Source of the DNA: Tannerella sp. | GTDB lineage: Bacteria > Bacteroidota > Bacteroidia > Bacteroidales > Tannerellaceae | Length of the DNA stretch: 7,899 nt | Assembly (NCBI GenBank): GCA_031271245.1 | Contig: JAISWC010000289.1 | Coordinates: 1-7,899 of the forward strand | Direction of reading: 5' to 3' | Part shown: piece after piece, positions 1 through 5,565 of the stretch | Layout: each line of letters starts with the position of its first letter | How positions within the stretch are numbered: position 1 is the first letter of the stretch | Notes under the pieces: model-generated | What the model saw: the letters and a program-made list of their open reading frames with translations, nothing else | Database searches by the model: none | What the model was told of the DNA's origin: nothing | Position numbers and translations under genes: made by a program

Positions 1-34
1 AATTGAACTCCTGATTTCCAATAGATTACGATTT

Positions 35-239
35 CTATATGAAAAATTCCAGGCAAAAATCGTCTGTTTTTAACTGAAATTTAACAGTTCGAGATGGAAA
101 TGCTGCAATGTGGGTTAATGCTTTTTTGATTTCGTTTTCGGGCGTTTTTCTGAAATCCATTGAAAAGAATCACTATATTGCCTTCATCGAAAATGAAAAA
201 TACACGGTAAATGTTGCTGTTGTACTCCATACAGAGTTC
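35..239 (-). pseudogene. Decayed HigB/RelE-like toxin fragment (type II toxin-antitoxin)
   Basis: Read on the minus strand from about 239, the frame gives a peptide containing NSNIYRVFFIFDEG followed by IVILFNGFQK. This is the core pattern of the HigB/DUF891 branch of RelE-like mRNA interferases (NIYRVFF.FDEG, V.L.NGF.KK). The reading then shifts frame at a run of five A (plus-strand T run 145-149) and continues as TPENEIKKAL, the usual next block (KTP..EI.KA), ending at TAG 35-37. The N-terminal third is not recognisable: the in-frame codon before RWFELC is a stop, and other frames give only weak matches. The copy therefore looks inactive through 5' loss plus a one-base indel. In HigBA-type loci the toxin gene comes first, so an HTH antitoxin would lie to the left. 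An AGGAG motif (minus strand, 8-12) sits where its ribosome site would be, with the start just outside the window. Family assignment rests on recalled motifs. Confidence 0.55.
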
Positions 240-263
240 AAACCACCTTCAGGAAGAGATTAA

Positions 264-545
264 AACGCTTACTTTCAGAGATTACACAAAAGGCGCAAAA
301 AAAACATACCGCTCTATAGCGGGATGGCGGAAAAAGTGATAAACGCATACCGGACCGTCCCTCGCGACAGTGCGGCAGACGGCGGTTACGCCGGCCCGGC
401 AAACCGGCAGTATGCTCAAAACAAAGGGATGATGAACATTGTTTTCAATAAGGTGGCGGGCAGGATGCAAAACAGAGTGAGCCGTAAAAACATGGAAACC
501 CACCTCAAAAAATGGCACAGCGCTATTGCTTCCGTGTATCTGTGA
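264..545 (+). pseudogene. Fragment of a DDE-type IS transposase
   Basis: The frame is open from just after a stop at 261-263. An ATG at 324 and a stop at 543-545 would allow a 73-residue product, but its content looks like a transposase remnant rather than a gene. The stretch AADGGYAGPAN, then MMNIVFNKVAGRMQN, then KNMETHLKKWHSAIASV resembles the C-terminal catalytic region of one transposase group (pattern ADGGYAS..N, NIVFNK..G, METRLKKWRSGIEAVIS). An upstream stretch, NIPLYSGMAEKVINAYRTV, resembles the earlier IPL..KVI.QT.RRV block, which suggests an internal deletion joining two distant parts. After residue V of SAIASV the similarity stops, and the frame runs into a hairpin at 529-568. No terminal inverted repeats or target duplications were found. 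The IS family name (ISNCY or IS5-like) is uncertain. Confidence 0.5.
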
Positions 546-568
546 AACAGGTACACGGAGGTTTTTTG
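529..568 (+). terminator. Intrinsic terminator-like hairpin
   Basis: The left arm CTTCCGTGTATC (529-540) pairs with GGTACACGGAGG (550-561) over 12 positions, including two G-U pairs. The 9-base loop TGTGAAACA could add three further pairs. Six T follow directly (562-567). This is the classic layout of a plus-strand rho-independent terminator. It overlaps the end of the transposase fragment, so it probably belongs to sequence that was joined to it. No intact plus-strand gene precedes it in the window. Confidence 0.5.
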
Positions 569-663
569 TCATTTAAAATCAGCAAAATAATCTGTTGAAA
601 TATGAATCATTCTCTCCGAATTTCCATTTTCTTAACTAAAAACCCCTGATTAGGCATCCTAAA

Positions 664-707
664 GGATTTGTATAGGATCTGTATAGGATCTCCTTAGGCA
701 TCTTTTC
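664..707. repeat. 11-bp tandem repeat, three units plus a degenerate fourth
   Basis: The units are GGATTTGTATA (664-674), GGATCTGTATA (675-685) and GGATCTCCTTA (686-696), followed by a poor fourth copy starting GGCATC. The block is flanked by two copies of TTAGGCATC (650-658 and 694-702). The 11-base period is about one helical turn, which would suit a phased protein-binding site, but no regulator or intact gene lies next to it. The rest of 569-780 is AT-rich and holds no gene that I can support. Confidence 0.6.
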
Positions 708-788
708 GATGCATATTAACGTATGGGAATCAATTTTTGATTTTATGTCAAAACATCTATTAAGGAAATGTCAGTACATAAACTGACG

Positions 789-1013
789 TTATTGTTTGGT
801 ATATGGATGTTTCCGGTCTGTCGGCCTTATCGTTCCCGTGCCGCCGAAATTGGAATATTCGTGCGAAACAGTCTTTCCTACCTTCATTCGCTCCTACTGA
901 CAACGACCGGCACATGAATCCGAATATCCTCTGCCGCTCCGGTAGCTGTCGCCGATATTGAGCCACAAAGCGCCTTCGGGTTTCAATCTTCCGTAAACTT
1001 CCATAAAGACACC
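789..1013 (-). pseudogene. Remnant of an N6/N4-type DNA methyltransferase
   Basis: On the minus strand, from about 1013 to the stop at 894-896, the translation includes VFMEVYGRLKPEGALWLNIGDSY. This closely fits the block F.EVYRVLKP.GTLWLN.GDSY found in site-specific DNA methyltransferases of the N6_N4_Mtase family, which modify adenine or cytosine in restriction-modification systems, phages and conjugative elements. Past the stop, another frame continues with SNFGGTGTIRPTDRKHP and ends at TAA 789-791. That may be a later part of the same protein after a frameshift or deletion. The SAM-binding FxGxG motif and the DPPY-type catalytic motif are absent, so no activity is expected. The fragment starts immediately after the stop of the 51-residue gene at 1017, so the unit upstream may have been joined to it by recombination. 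The family call is fairly firm for the first block and weak for the second. Confidence 0.5.
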
Positions 1014-1016
1014 AGT

Positions 1017-1172
1017 CTACAGGTCTATCGCTTTTACGCGAAAAACCTGGCCATTGCGAGCAAAAACCAGTTCTCCGTTTTCCTCTTTTCTTTTCTTTAC
1101 CAAACGTTGAAAGGCAAGGCTTGCACCTTTTATCACGTTCTCCTCAAATTTACTTAACTCACGTTCATTCAT
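1017..1172 (-). CDS. 51-residue protein translationally coupled to zeta-like kinase; possible antitoxin
   Basis: The ATG at 1172 lies inside the end of the kinase gene, in the string ATGAATGA, where the TGA ends the kinase. The 8-base overlap suggests translational coupling. The protein begins MNERELSKFEENVIKG, then has LAFQRLVKKRKEE, a probable charged amphipathic helix rich in Lys, Arg and Glu. It ends with GELVFARNGQVFRVKAIDL, which looks like a small beta hairpin. There is no signal peptide, membrane segment or recognised DNA-binding fold. Short proteins of this type (helix, then LVF..dG.v..V.A) recur beside zeta-like kinases in Bacteroidetes as far as I recall, so a role as partner or antitoxin is a reasonable inference. 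The order toxin-then-partner differs from the epsilon-zeta order. The ORF has normal codons and a clean stop. Confidence 0.7.
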   Translation of the reverse strand: MNERELSKFEENVIKGASLAFQRLVKKRKEENGELVFARNGQVFRVKAIDL

Positions 1173-1743
1173 AACTTTCCAGTTTTTTGTAAATAACAGA
1201 ATTATAGATAGTCCGTTTATTATTCTTTTTAAATCCCTTGGCTATCACCTCTAAAGGTGACAGTGAATTGTCCGCAATCATCCAAAAATCACAAATCGGC
1301 AGATACAGTTCAAACAGATTGTGAATGCCTGCTTCATAACGGCGACGGATCGTTGATTCCGTCACGTTATGACCGCCGGCGGCCACCCTGTTCCTGACAC
1401 GTTCTACCGCCAAATCCGGCGTATTCAGCCAGAAGTAAAGCAGCGTAACGTAGTATCCTCTTTCCTGTGCGCCCTGCAACAGTTTGACTATCGAACGGCT
1501 TGCCAGCGTCGTCTCCAGTGCAAATGTTTTTTGGGCAGCGATTAGCTCTCTAATTCGCCTGTACATAATCCGGCTTGCCTCAACCGCCACAGTAATATTG
1601 TCTGCGTTAAAGGGAGACAAGCCCTTTGCAATCTCGTCAGAATTGACAAACTCCTTACAACCTAACATCTCCGGCAGAATCGTATAGGAGGCTGTCGTTT
1701 TCCCGGCGCCATTGCATCCGGATATTATGTATAGATACGGCAC
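1165..1743 (-). CDS. Zeta-toxin-like P-loop kinase (COG4185-type predicted ATPase)
   Basis: This is a 192-residue protein with a Walker A motif GCNGAGKTT at residues 9-17, an NSDEIAKGL block (34-42) whose Asp36 matches the catalytic Asp of zeta/PezT kinases, and FALETTLAS (74-82), the usual ETT segment. A lid-like region VAAGGHNVTESTIRRRY supplies the Arg residues expected to bind phosphate. Zeta and PezT toxins phosphorylate UDP-N-acetylglucosamine and block cell wall synthesis. This protein is shorter (zeta is about 270-290 residues) and belongs to the compact zeta-like group, whose substrate I cannot state. The start is a GTG at 1741-1743 with GAGGA (minus strand, 1750-1754) six bases upstream, and a promoter precedes it. 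It forms a two-gene unit with the 51-residue ORF that overlaps its stop. Its function as a toxin is inferred. Confidence 0.85.
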   Translation of the reverse strand: MPYLYIISGCNGAGKTTASYTILPEMLGCKEFVNSDEIAKGLSPFNADNITVAVEASRIMYRRIRELIAAQKTFALETTLASRSIVKLLQGAQERGYYVTLLYFWLNTPDLAVERVRNRVAAGGHNVTESTIRRRYEAGIHNLFELYLPICDFWMIADNSLSPLEVIAKGFKKNNKRTIYNSVIYKKLESYE

Positions 1744-1766
1744 AACTTTTCCTCGTTATTCGGGAG

Positions 1767-1797
1767 CAAAGATACGGATTAGTTTTTTACCGGCAAT
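1767..1797 (-). promoter_or_regulatory. Bacteroidetes-type promoter of the zeta-like kinase operon
   Basis: On the minus strand ATTG (1794-1797) is followed after 19 bases by TATCTTTG (1767-1774). This is close to the Bacteroides primary sigma consensus TTTG-N19-21-TAnnTTTG. Transcription would start near 1760, giving a leader of under 20 bases that contains only the GAGGA ribosome site before the GTG start. The short spacing fits an independently expressed two-gene unit rather than read-through from hemW. Confidence 0.7.
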
Positions 1798-1831
1798 GGA
1801 TTTTCCAAAAAAAAATCGGGGTGATATATAT

Positions 1832-1880
1832 AAATTCGCCAGTTTGGTACCCAAATTCGCCGGTTTTGTACTTAAATCGG
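1832..1880. repeat. 21-bp-period direct repeat upstream of the kinase promoter
   Basis: AAATTCGCCAGTTTGGTAC (1832-1850) is repeated as AAATTCGCCGGTTTTGTAC (1853-1871) with two differences, and a third start, AAATCGG, lies at 1874-1880. The period of 21 bases is two helical turns, so bound proteins would sit on one face. The repeats lie 35 bases or more upstream of the kinase promoter and end just past the hemW stop. They could be operator sites or the trace of a dispersed element. A run of nine T on the minus strand (plus-strand A run 1807-1815) follows, but no good hairpin precedes it, so a hemW terminator is not clear. Confidence 0.6.
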
Positions 1881-1881
1881 C

Positions 1882-3009
1882 TCATCCTTTCATCAGATCG
1901 CTCAAAATTCCGTTCGAAATAAATGCACCGCGGGGAGTCAGCCGGAAAATTTCGTCCGATTCCGACAGCAAACCGTTCCGGATATAAGGTTGCGCCTGCC
2001 GCAGGAAATGACCGGCCAGTTCCGTCCCGAAGGCTTCGCGAAGGTCGGCCGACCGGATGCCCCACATGGTACGGAGACGGGTGATGACGCAGTCATTGTA
2101 CTGCGTGCGGAGGTCAAGACATTCCTTTTCGACGGCCGGCTCCCCGCACATGATTCCCCGAAGGTATTTTTCCAGGGAAGCCACATTCCACTGGCGGGAA
2201 TTGTGGTCGTAGGAATGGGCGGCCGGCCCGACACCCAGGTATTTCCGTCCGGTCCAGCAGGACGAATTGTGGCGGGAGAAACAGTCCGGCTTGCAGAAAT
2301 TGGATATTTCATACTGCAAAGAGCCGGCGTCGGCGAGCATATATAATAAGGTATAGTATAATTGCACGCTGGTTTCTTCATCTACCGGGCAGACAGCGCC
2401 GGATTGCCATTGCCGGTAGAGCGTCGTGCCTTCCTCGTAGGATAAATGGTACGCCGAGAGATGGGGAACATCCAGCTGAAACGCGACTTCAAGGTTTTCT
2501 TTCCAGCGTTCGACCGTTTGACCGGGAATGCCGTATATCAGGTCGATACTCAAACGGTCGTATCCATATTCCCGACAGCGGCGAACGGCCTCCACGGCCT
2601 GACGGCTGTCGTGCCGGCGGTACAGCAGCCGCAGGTCGGCATCGCTGAAACTCTGTATACCCAGACTGATTCGGTTGAACGGAAGTGTCTGCAAGGCCGA
2701 GAGATACACCGGAGTCAGGTCGTCCGGATTGGCTTCGAGCGTAATTTCGGCACCGGCAACGACGTGGTGACAGCGATGGATGGCTTCAAAGATGCGCTCG
2801 AAATCATCCGCCTGCAGTTGAGACGGTGTACCGCCACCGAAGTAAACGGTTTCCAGCGGTTCGCCGTCCAGGTAGTCTTTCCGCAGTTCCAGTTCACGCA
2901 TCACGGCCTCCACGTACGCAGCTTTATATTTCAATTCCGTTTGGGAAAAAAAATCGCAGTACGTACACCGTTTGGGACAAAACGGAACGTGAATATACAA
3001 ACCCGCCAT
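1882..3009 (-). CDS. hemW: HemW, radical SAM heme chaperone
   Basis: HemW is a cytoplasmic radical SAM protein related to oxygen-independent coproporphyrinogen oxidase (HemN) that binds heme and delivers it to respiratory proteins. Counting from the ATG at 3009 (375 residues), the Fe-S motif CPKRCTYC is at 11-18, with the three Cys at 11, 15 and 18 and DFF after. GGGTPS (58-63) and LEANPDD (91-97) contact SAM, RISLGIQSF (113-121) is the family block, and a HemN C-terminal domain follows. The motif usually read HNxxYW in HemW is here HNSSCW (247-252), so Tyr is replaced by Cys. A GTG at 3036 with a weak AGG site would add nine residues (FNKKTWNS and its start), but family members begin MAGLYIHVPFC, so the ATG is preferred. 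It lies divergent from fusA2 and upstream of the kinase unit. Confidence 0.93.
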   Translation of the reverse strand: MAGLYIHVPFCPKRCTYCDFFSQTELKYKAAYVEAVMRELELRKDYLDGEPLETVYFGGGTPSQLQADDFERIFEAIHRCHHVVAGAEITLEANPDDLTPVYLSALQTLPFNRISLGIQSFSDADLRLLYRRHDSRQAVEAVRRCREYGYDRLSIDLIYGIPGQTVERWKENLEVAFQLDVPHLSAYHLSYEEGTTLYRQWQSGAVCPVDEETSVQLYYTLLYMLADAGSLQYEISNFCKPDCFSRHNSSCWTGRKYLGVGPAAHSYDHNSRQWNVASLEKYLRGIMCGEPAVEKECLDLRTQYNDCVITRLRTMWGIRSADLREAFGTELAGHFLRQAQPYIRNGLLSESDEIFRLTPRGAFISNGILSDLMKG

Positions 3010-3076
3010 CGAGTTCCATGTTTTTTTGTTGAACACTGTTACCTGTCTTCTTTCCTAAAGGGATAAGAATAACTGA

Positions 3077-3084
3077 CAAAGATA
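3077..3084 (-). promoter_or_regulatory. Probable -7 element of the hemW promoter
   Basis: On the minus strand the octamer TATCTTTG matches the TAnnTTTG element of the Bacteroidetes primary sigma factor exactly, as does the kinase promoter. Transcription would begin near 3070, about 60 bases before the preferred hemW start. No TTTG is seen at the expected upstream distance, so the -33 part is weak. Confidence 0.55.
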
Positions 3085-3129
3085 GTCATTTTGGAGAAAA
3101 GGAGCGCGCTGTTGCGGGGAAAAGAAAAA

Positions 3130-3158
3130 CATGTTATAAAACACTGTTTTCAAACATG
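3130..3158. promoter_or_regulatory. 29-bp palindrome between hemW and fusA2, candidate operator
   Basis: The segment is symmetric about C3144: CATGTT at the left end matches AACATG at the right end, and the centre AAAACACTGTTTT is nearly perfect (12 of 14 pairs overall). It is AT-rich, as expected for a dimeric helix-turn-helix protein. It lies about 96 bases before the fusA2 ATG. In B. thetaiotaomicron the CRP-family regulator Cur binds upstream of fusA2; this palindrome is the most obvious candidate for such a site, but the link is inferred. Seven T follow (3160-3166), so the RNA could also form a terminator-like hairpin. Confidence 0.5.
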
Positions 3159-3190
3159 CTTTTTTTGAGCGGTTATTCCGCCAACAATTC

Positions 3191-3198
3191 TTAATTTG
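3191..3198 (+). promoter_or_regulatory. Weak candidate -7 element for fusA2
   Basis: TTAATTTG differs from TAnnTTTG at one position. The nearest TTTG (3164-3167) lies 23 bases upstream, longer than the usual 19-21. That would suit an activator-dependent promoter: with a start near 3202, the palindrome centre at 3144 would lie near -58. A second AT-rich match, TATAATTT (3232-3239), is closer to the gene but poorer. Confidence 0.25.
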
Positions 3199-3253
3199 CG
3201 CCGCTTAATGAAAATCCGTCATGGATTCGTGTATAATTTAAAATGATAATAGG

Positions 3254-5410
3254 ATGAAAGTGTATCAAACAAATGAAATTAAGAACATCTCAATTTTGGG
3301 AAGTAAAGGCGCCGGAAAAACCACTCTCGCAGAAGCCATGCTTTACGAGGGTGGTATTATAAAACGTCGCGGCACTGTGGAAGCAGGCAATACGGTAAAT
3401 GATTATTTTCCGGTTGAAAAAGAGTATGGTTATTCTGTTTTTTCAACCGTTTTTAGTGTTGAATGGAATCATTTCAAGTTGAATTTTATTGACTGTCCGG
3501 GTTCGGACGATTTCGTCGGCGGAGCGGTGTCGGCGCTGAACGTGACCGATACGGCGCTGATGGTGCTCAACGCACAGTACGGCATGGAAGTGGGAACCGT
3601 CAATCAGTTCCGCTATACCGAACAGTTCCGCAAGCCGGTGATATTTATTGTTAACCAGCTGGATAACGACAAAGCCGATTATGACAGCACCATCGCGCAA
3701 CTGAAGGAAAACTATGGCGCCAGGGCTGTTCAGATCCAGTATCCCCTGAATACGGGCACGTCGTTCAACGCCGTGATTGACGTGCTGAAAATGAAAATGT
3801 ATCGCTGGAAACCCGAAGGCGGCGTGCCGGAAATACTGGAAATCCCAGCCGAAGAGGTCGATCGGGCGAGTGAACTGCATCGCCTGCTGGTCGAGGCGGC
3901 CGCCGAACATGACGACGCGCTGCTGGAGAAATTCTTCGAAGAAGGAACGTTGTCGGAAGACGACATGCGGGTCGGCATCCGCGTCGGTCTGATTACGCGC
4001 GGGATGTTCCCGATTTTTTGCGTCAGCGCCGGGAAAGACATGTGCGTGCGCCGTACGATGGAGTTTCTGGGAAATGTAGTGCCCTGTACCGACAGGATGC
4101 CGCAACCGGCAACCGTGGACGGTGTCGAAGTGGCTCCGGACGCCGGCGGCCCGACCAGCCTTTTCTTCTTTAAAACAACCGTGGAACCGCATATCGGACA
4201 AGTGTCCTATTTTAAGGTGCTGTCGGGAAAAGTCAGGACGGGCGACGATTTGAGCAATGCTGACCGGGGTTCGAAGGAACGCATTGCACAGATTTTTTCG
4301 GTAGCCGGACAGAACCGTTCGGAAGTGCCGGAAATGGTGGCCGGCGATATTGGCGCCACGGTGAAGCTGAAAGACGTCCGCAGCGGAAATACGCTGAACG
4401 AGAAAGGCTGCGACTACCGTTTCAACTTTATCCGCTATCCCGACCCGAAATACCGCCGGGCGGTGAAGTCCGTGAACGACGGCGATATGGAAAAACTGAG
4501 CGAGATTCTCACCCGGATGCACGAAGAAGATCCCACCTGGATTGTCGAGCAGTCCAAGGAACTGAAACAGATGATTCTCTCCGGTCAGGGCGAATTTCAC
4601 CTGCGCACGCTGAAATGGCGCGTGGAAAACAATGACAGGATACCGATTGAGTTCCTGGAACCGCGTATCCCTTATCGCGAGACCATTACGAAAGCCGCCC
4701 GCGCCGACTACCGTCACAAGAAACAGTCGGGTGGCGCCGGCCAGTTCGGGGAAGTGCACCTGATTGTGGAACCGTATTACGAAGGTATGCCGGATCCGGG
4801 CGTATACAAGTTTGGCGGACAGGAATACAAGGTGCCCGTTCGCGACGTGCAGACACTGGATCTGGAGTGGGGCGGCAAACTGGTCTTCGTCAACAGCATC
4901 GTGGGCGGATCCATCGACGCCCGTTTCCTGCCGGCCATCCTGAAAGGCATCATGGCGCGGATGGAACAGGGCCCGCTGACCGGATCGTATGCCCGCGACG
5001 TGCGTATCATCGTCTACGACGGCAAGATGCACACGGTGGACAGCAATGAAATTTCGTTCATGCTGGCCGGACGCAACGCCTTCAGCGCCGCATTCAAGGA
5101 TGCCGGCCCGAAAATCCTGGAGCCGATTTATGATGTGGAGGTACTGGTGCCGGGCGACTATCTGGGCGACGTGATGAGCGACCTGCAGGGACGCCGCGCC
5201 ATGATTATGGGCATGAACAGCGACAAGGGCTATGAAAAACTGATGGCCAAGGTGCCGCTGAAGGAAATGGCTACCTATTCCACTTCGCTGAGTTCGATTA
5301 CCGGCGGACGGGCTTCGTTTACGATGAAGTTCGCCAGCTACGAGCTTGTCCCGGCTGATGTCCAGGAGAAACTGCTGAAAGACTATGCCGCAACACAGGG
5401 GGATGATTAA
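3254..5410 (+). CDS. fusA2: EF-G2 (FusA2), elongation factor G paralog with altered GTPase motifs
   Basis: This 718-residue protein has the full five-domain EF-G layout. The G domain holds P-loop GSKGAGKT (16-23), a G2 region EKEYGYSVFST with Ser61 where EF-G has the Mg-binding Thr, and a G3 motif DCPGSDDF (80-87) with Ser84 in place of the catalytic His of DTPGHVDF. G4 is NQLD (134-137) instead of NKMD, and SAGK (258-261) is G5. Domain II starts near 300, domain III near 405, domain IV includes IPYRET and HKKQSGGAGQFGEV (about 486-499), and domain V ends at about 700. These changes and the overall sequence match the FusA2/EF-G2 group of Bacteroides, reported to promote translation without GTP hydrolysis and to be needed in the gut under carbon limitation. 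It is not the housekeeping fusA. The start ATG has an AT-rich leader without a proper Shine-Dalgarno site, as is common in this phylum. Confidence 0.95.
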   Translation: MKVYQTNEIKNISILGSKGAGKTTLAEAMLYEGGIIKRRGTVEAGNTVNDYFPVEKEYGYSVFSTVFSVEWNHFKLNFIDCPGSDDFVGGAVSALNVTDTALMVLNAQYGMEVGTVNQFRYTEQFRKPVIFIVNQLDNDKADYDSTIAQLKENYGARAVQIQYPLNTGTSFNAVIDVLKMKMYRWKPEGGVPEILEIPAEEVDRASELHRLLVEAAAEHDDALLEKFFEEGTLSEDDMRVGIRVGLITRGMFPIFCVSAGKDMCVRRTMEFLGNVVPCTDRMPQPATVDGVEVAPDAGGPTSLFFFKTTVEPHIGQVSYFKVLSGKVRTGDDLSNADRGSKERIAQIFSVAGQNRSEVPEMVAGDIGATVKLKDVRSGNTLNEKGCDYRFNFIRYPDPKYRRAVKSVNDGDMEKLSEILTRMHEEDPTWIVEQSKELKQMILSGQGEFHLRTLKWRVENNDRIPIEFLEPRIPYRETITKAARADYRHKKQSGGAGQFGEVHLIVEPYYEGMPDPGVYKFGGQEYKVPVRDVQTLDLEWGGKLVFVNSIVGGSIDARFLPAILKGIMARMEQGPLTGSYARDVRIIVYDGKMHTVDSNEISFMLAGRNAFSAAFKDAGPKILEPIYDVEVLVPGDYLGDVMSDLQGRRAMIMGMNSDKGYEKLMAKVPLKEMATYSTSLSSITGGRASFTMKFASYELVPADVQEKLLKDYAATQGDD

Positions 5411-5428
5411 ATCCCGAGCGATTTTTTA

Positions 5429-5485
5429 AATGTGAGAATGTGGGCATGTGAAAATAAACAGACACGTGAACTTCATTCTCACATT
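5429..5485 (+). other. Long stem-loop downstream of fusA2
   Basis: AATGTGAGAATG (5429-5440) is the exact reverse complement of CATTCTCACATT (5474-5485), giving a 12-bp stem. Inside the 33-base loop CATGTG (5445-5450) can pair with CACGTG (5463-5468) using one G-U pair, making a two-part hairpin. No T run follows, so it is not itself an intrinsic terminator. It could stabilise the 3' end of the fusA2 mRNA or be a dispersed palindrome. The function is unknown. Confidence 0.5.
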
Positions 5486-5527
5486 CTTTATGCAGTCCCG
5501 ACAGGTTTTAAAAATCTTCCAAGTTTC

Positions 5528-5561
5528 AGGGGAGCGCAACGTCCCGCGCTCCCCTTTATTT
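5528..5561 (+). terminator. Intrinsic terminator of fusA2
   Basis: AGGGGAGCGC (5528-5537) and GCGCTCCCCT (5546-5555) form a perfect 10-bp GC-rich stem around an 8-base loop, followed by the T-rich tract TTATTT. It lies about 117 bases after the fusA2 stop, beyond the long stem-loop, and would end the monocistronic fusA2 transcript before the pseudogene at 5566. Confidence 0.8.
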
Positions 5562-5565
5562 AAAG

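Noticed and set aside
108..263. 51-codon plus-strand ORF at the left end
   Set aside because: It lies antisense to the HigB-like remnant, which has clear family motifs. The ORF itself has no recognisable content.
309..322. Small hairpin CCGCT-CTAT-AGCGG
   Set aside because: Only a 5-bp stem, inside a transposase fragment. It could arise by chance and has no T run.
1882..3009. hemN (oxygen-independent coproporphyrinogen III oxidase)
   Set aside because: The short N-terminus starting MAGLYIHVPFC and the HNxxxW motif fit HemW. HemN is longer, with a different N-terminal extension.
2446..3066. 206-codon plus-strand ORF opposite hemW
   Set aside because: Shadow of hemW. The opposite frame contains the radical SAM CxxxCxxC and GGGTPS motifs.
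3130..3166. Palindrome plus T run as a rho-independent terminator
   Set aside because: The stem is AT-rich, and on the plus strand there is no gene upstream to terminate. An operator is more plausible, though a leader hairpin cannot be excluded.
3443..5032. Very long minus-strand open frame (529 codons) opposite fusA2
   Set aside because: It is an antisense shadow of a GC-rich, strongly recognisable EF-G gene. The predicted protein is rich in His, Arg and Phe with no domain, and has no promoter or ribosome site.
3254..5410. Tetracycline resistance (TetQ/TetM type ribosomal protection) or housekeeping fusA
   Set aside because: The N-terminal and G-motif sequence fits the FusA2 group. The canonical DTPGHVDF and NKMD motifs kept by those proteins are altered here.
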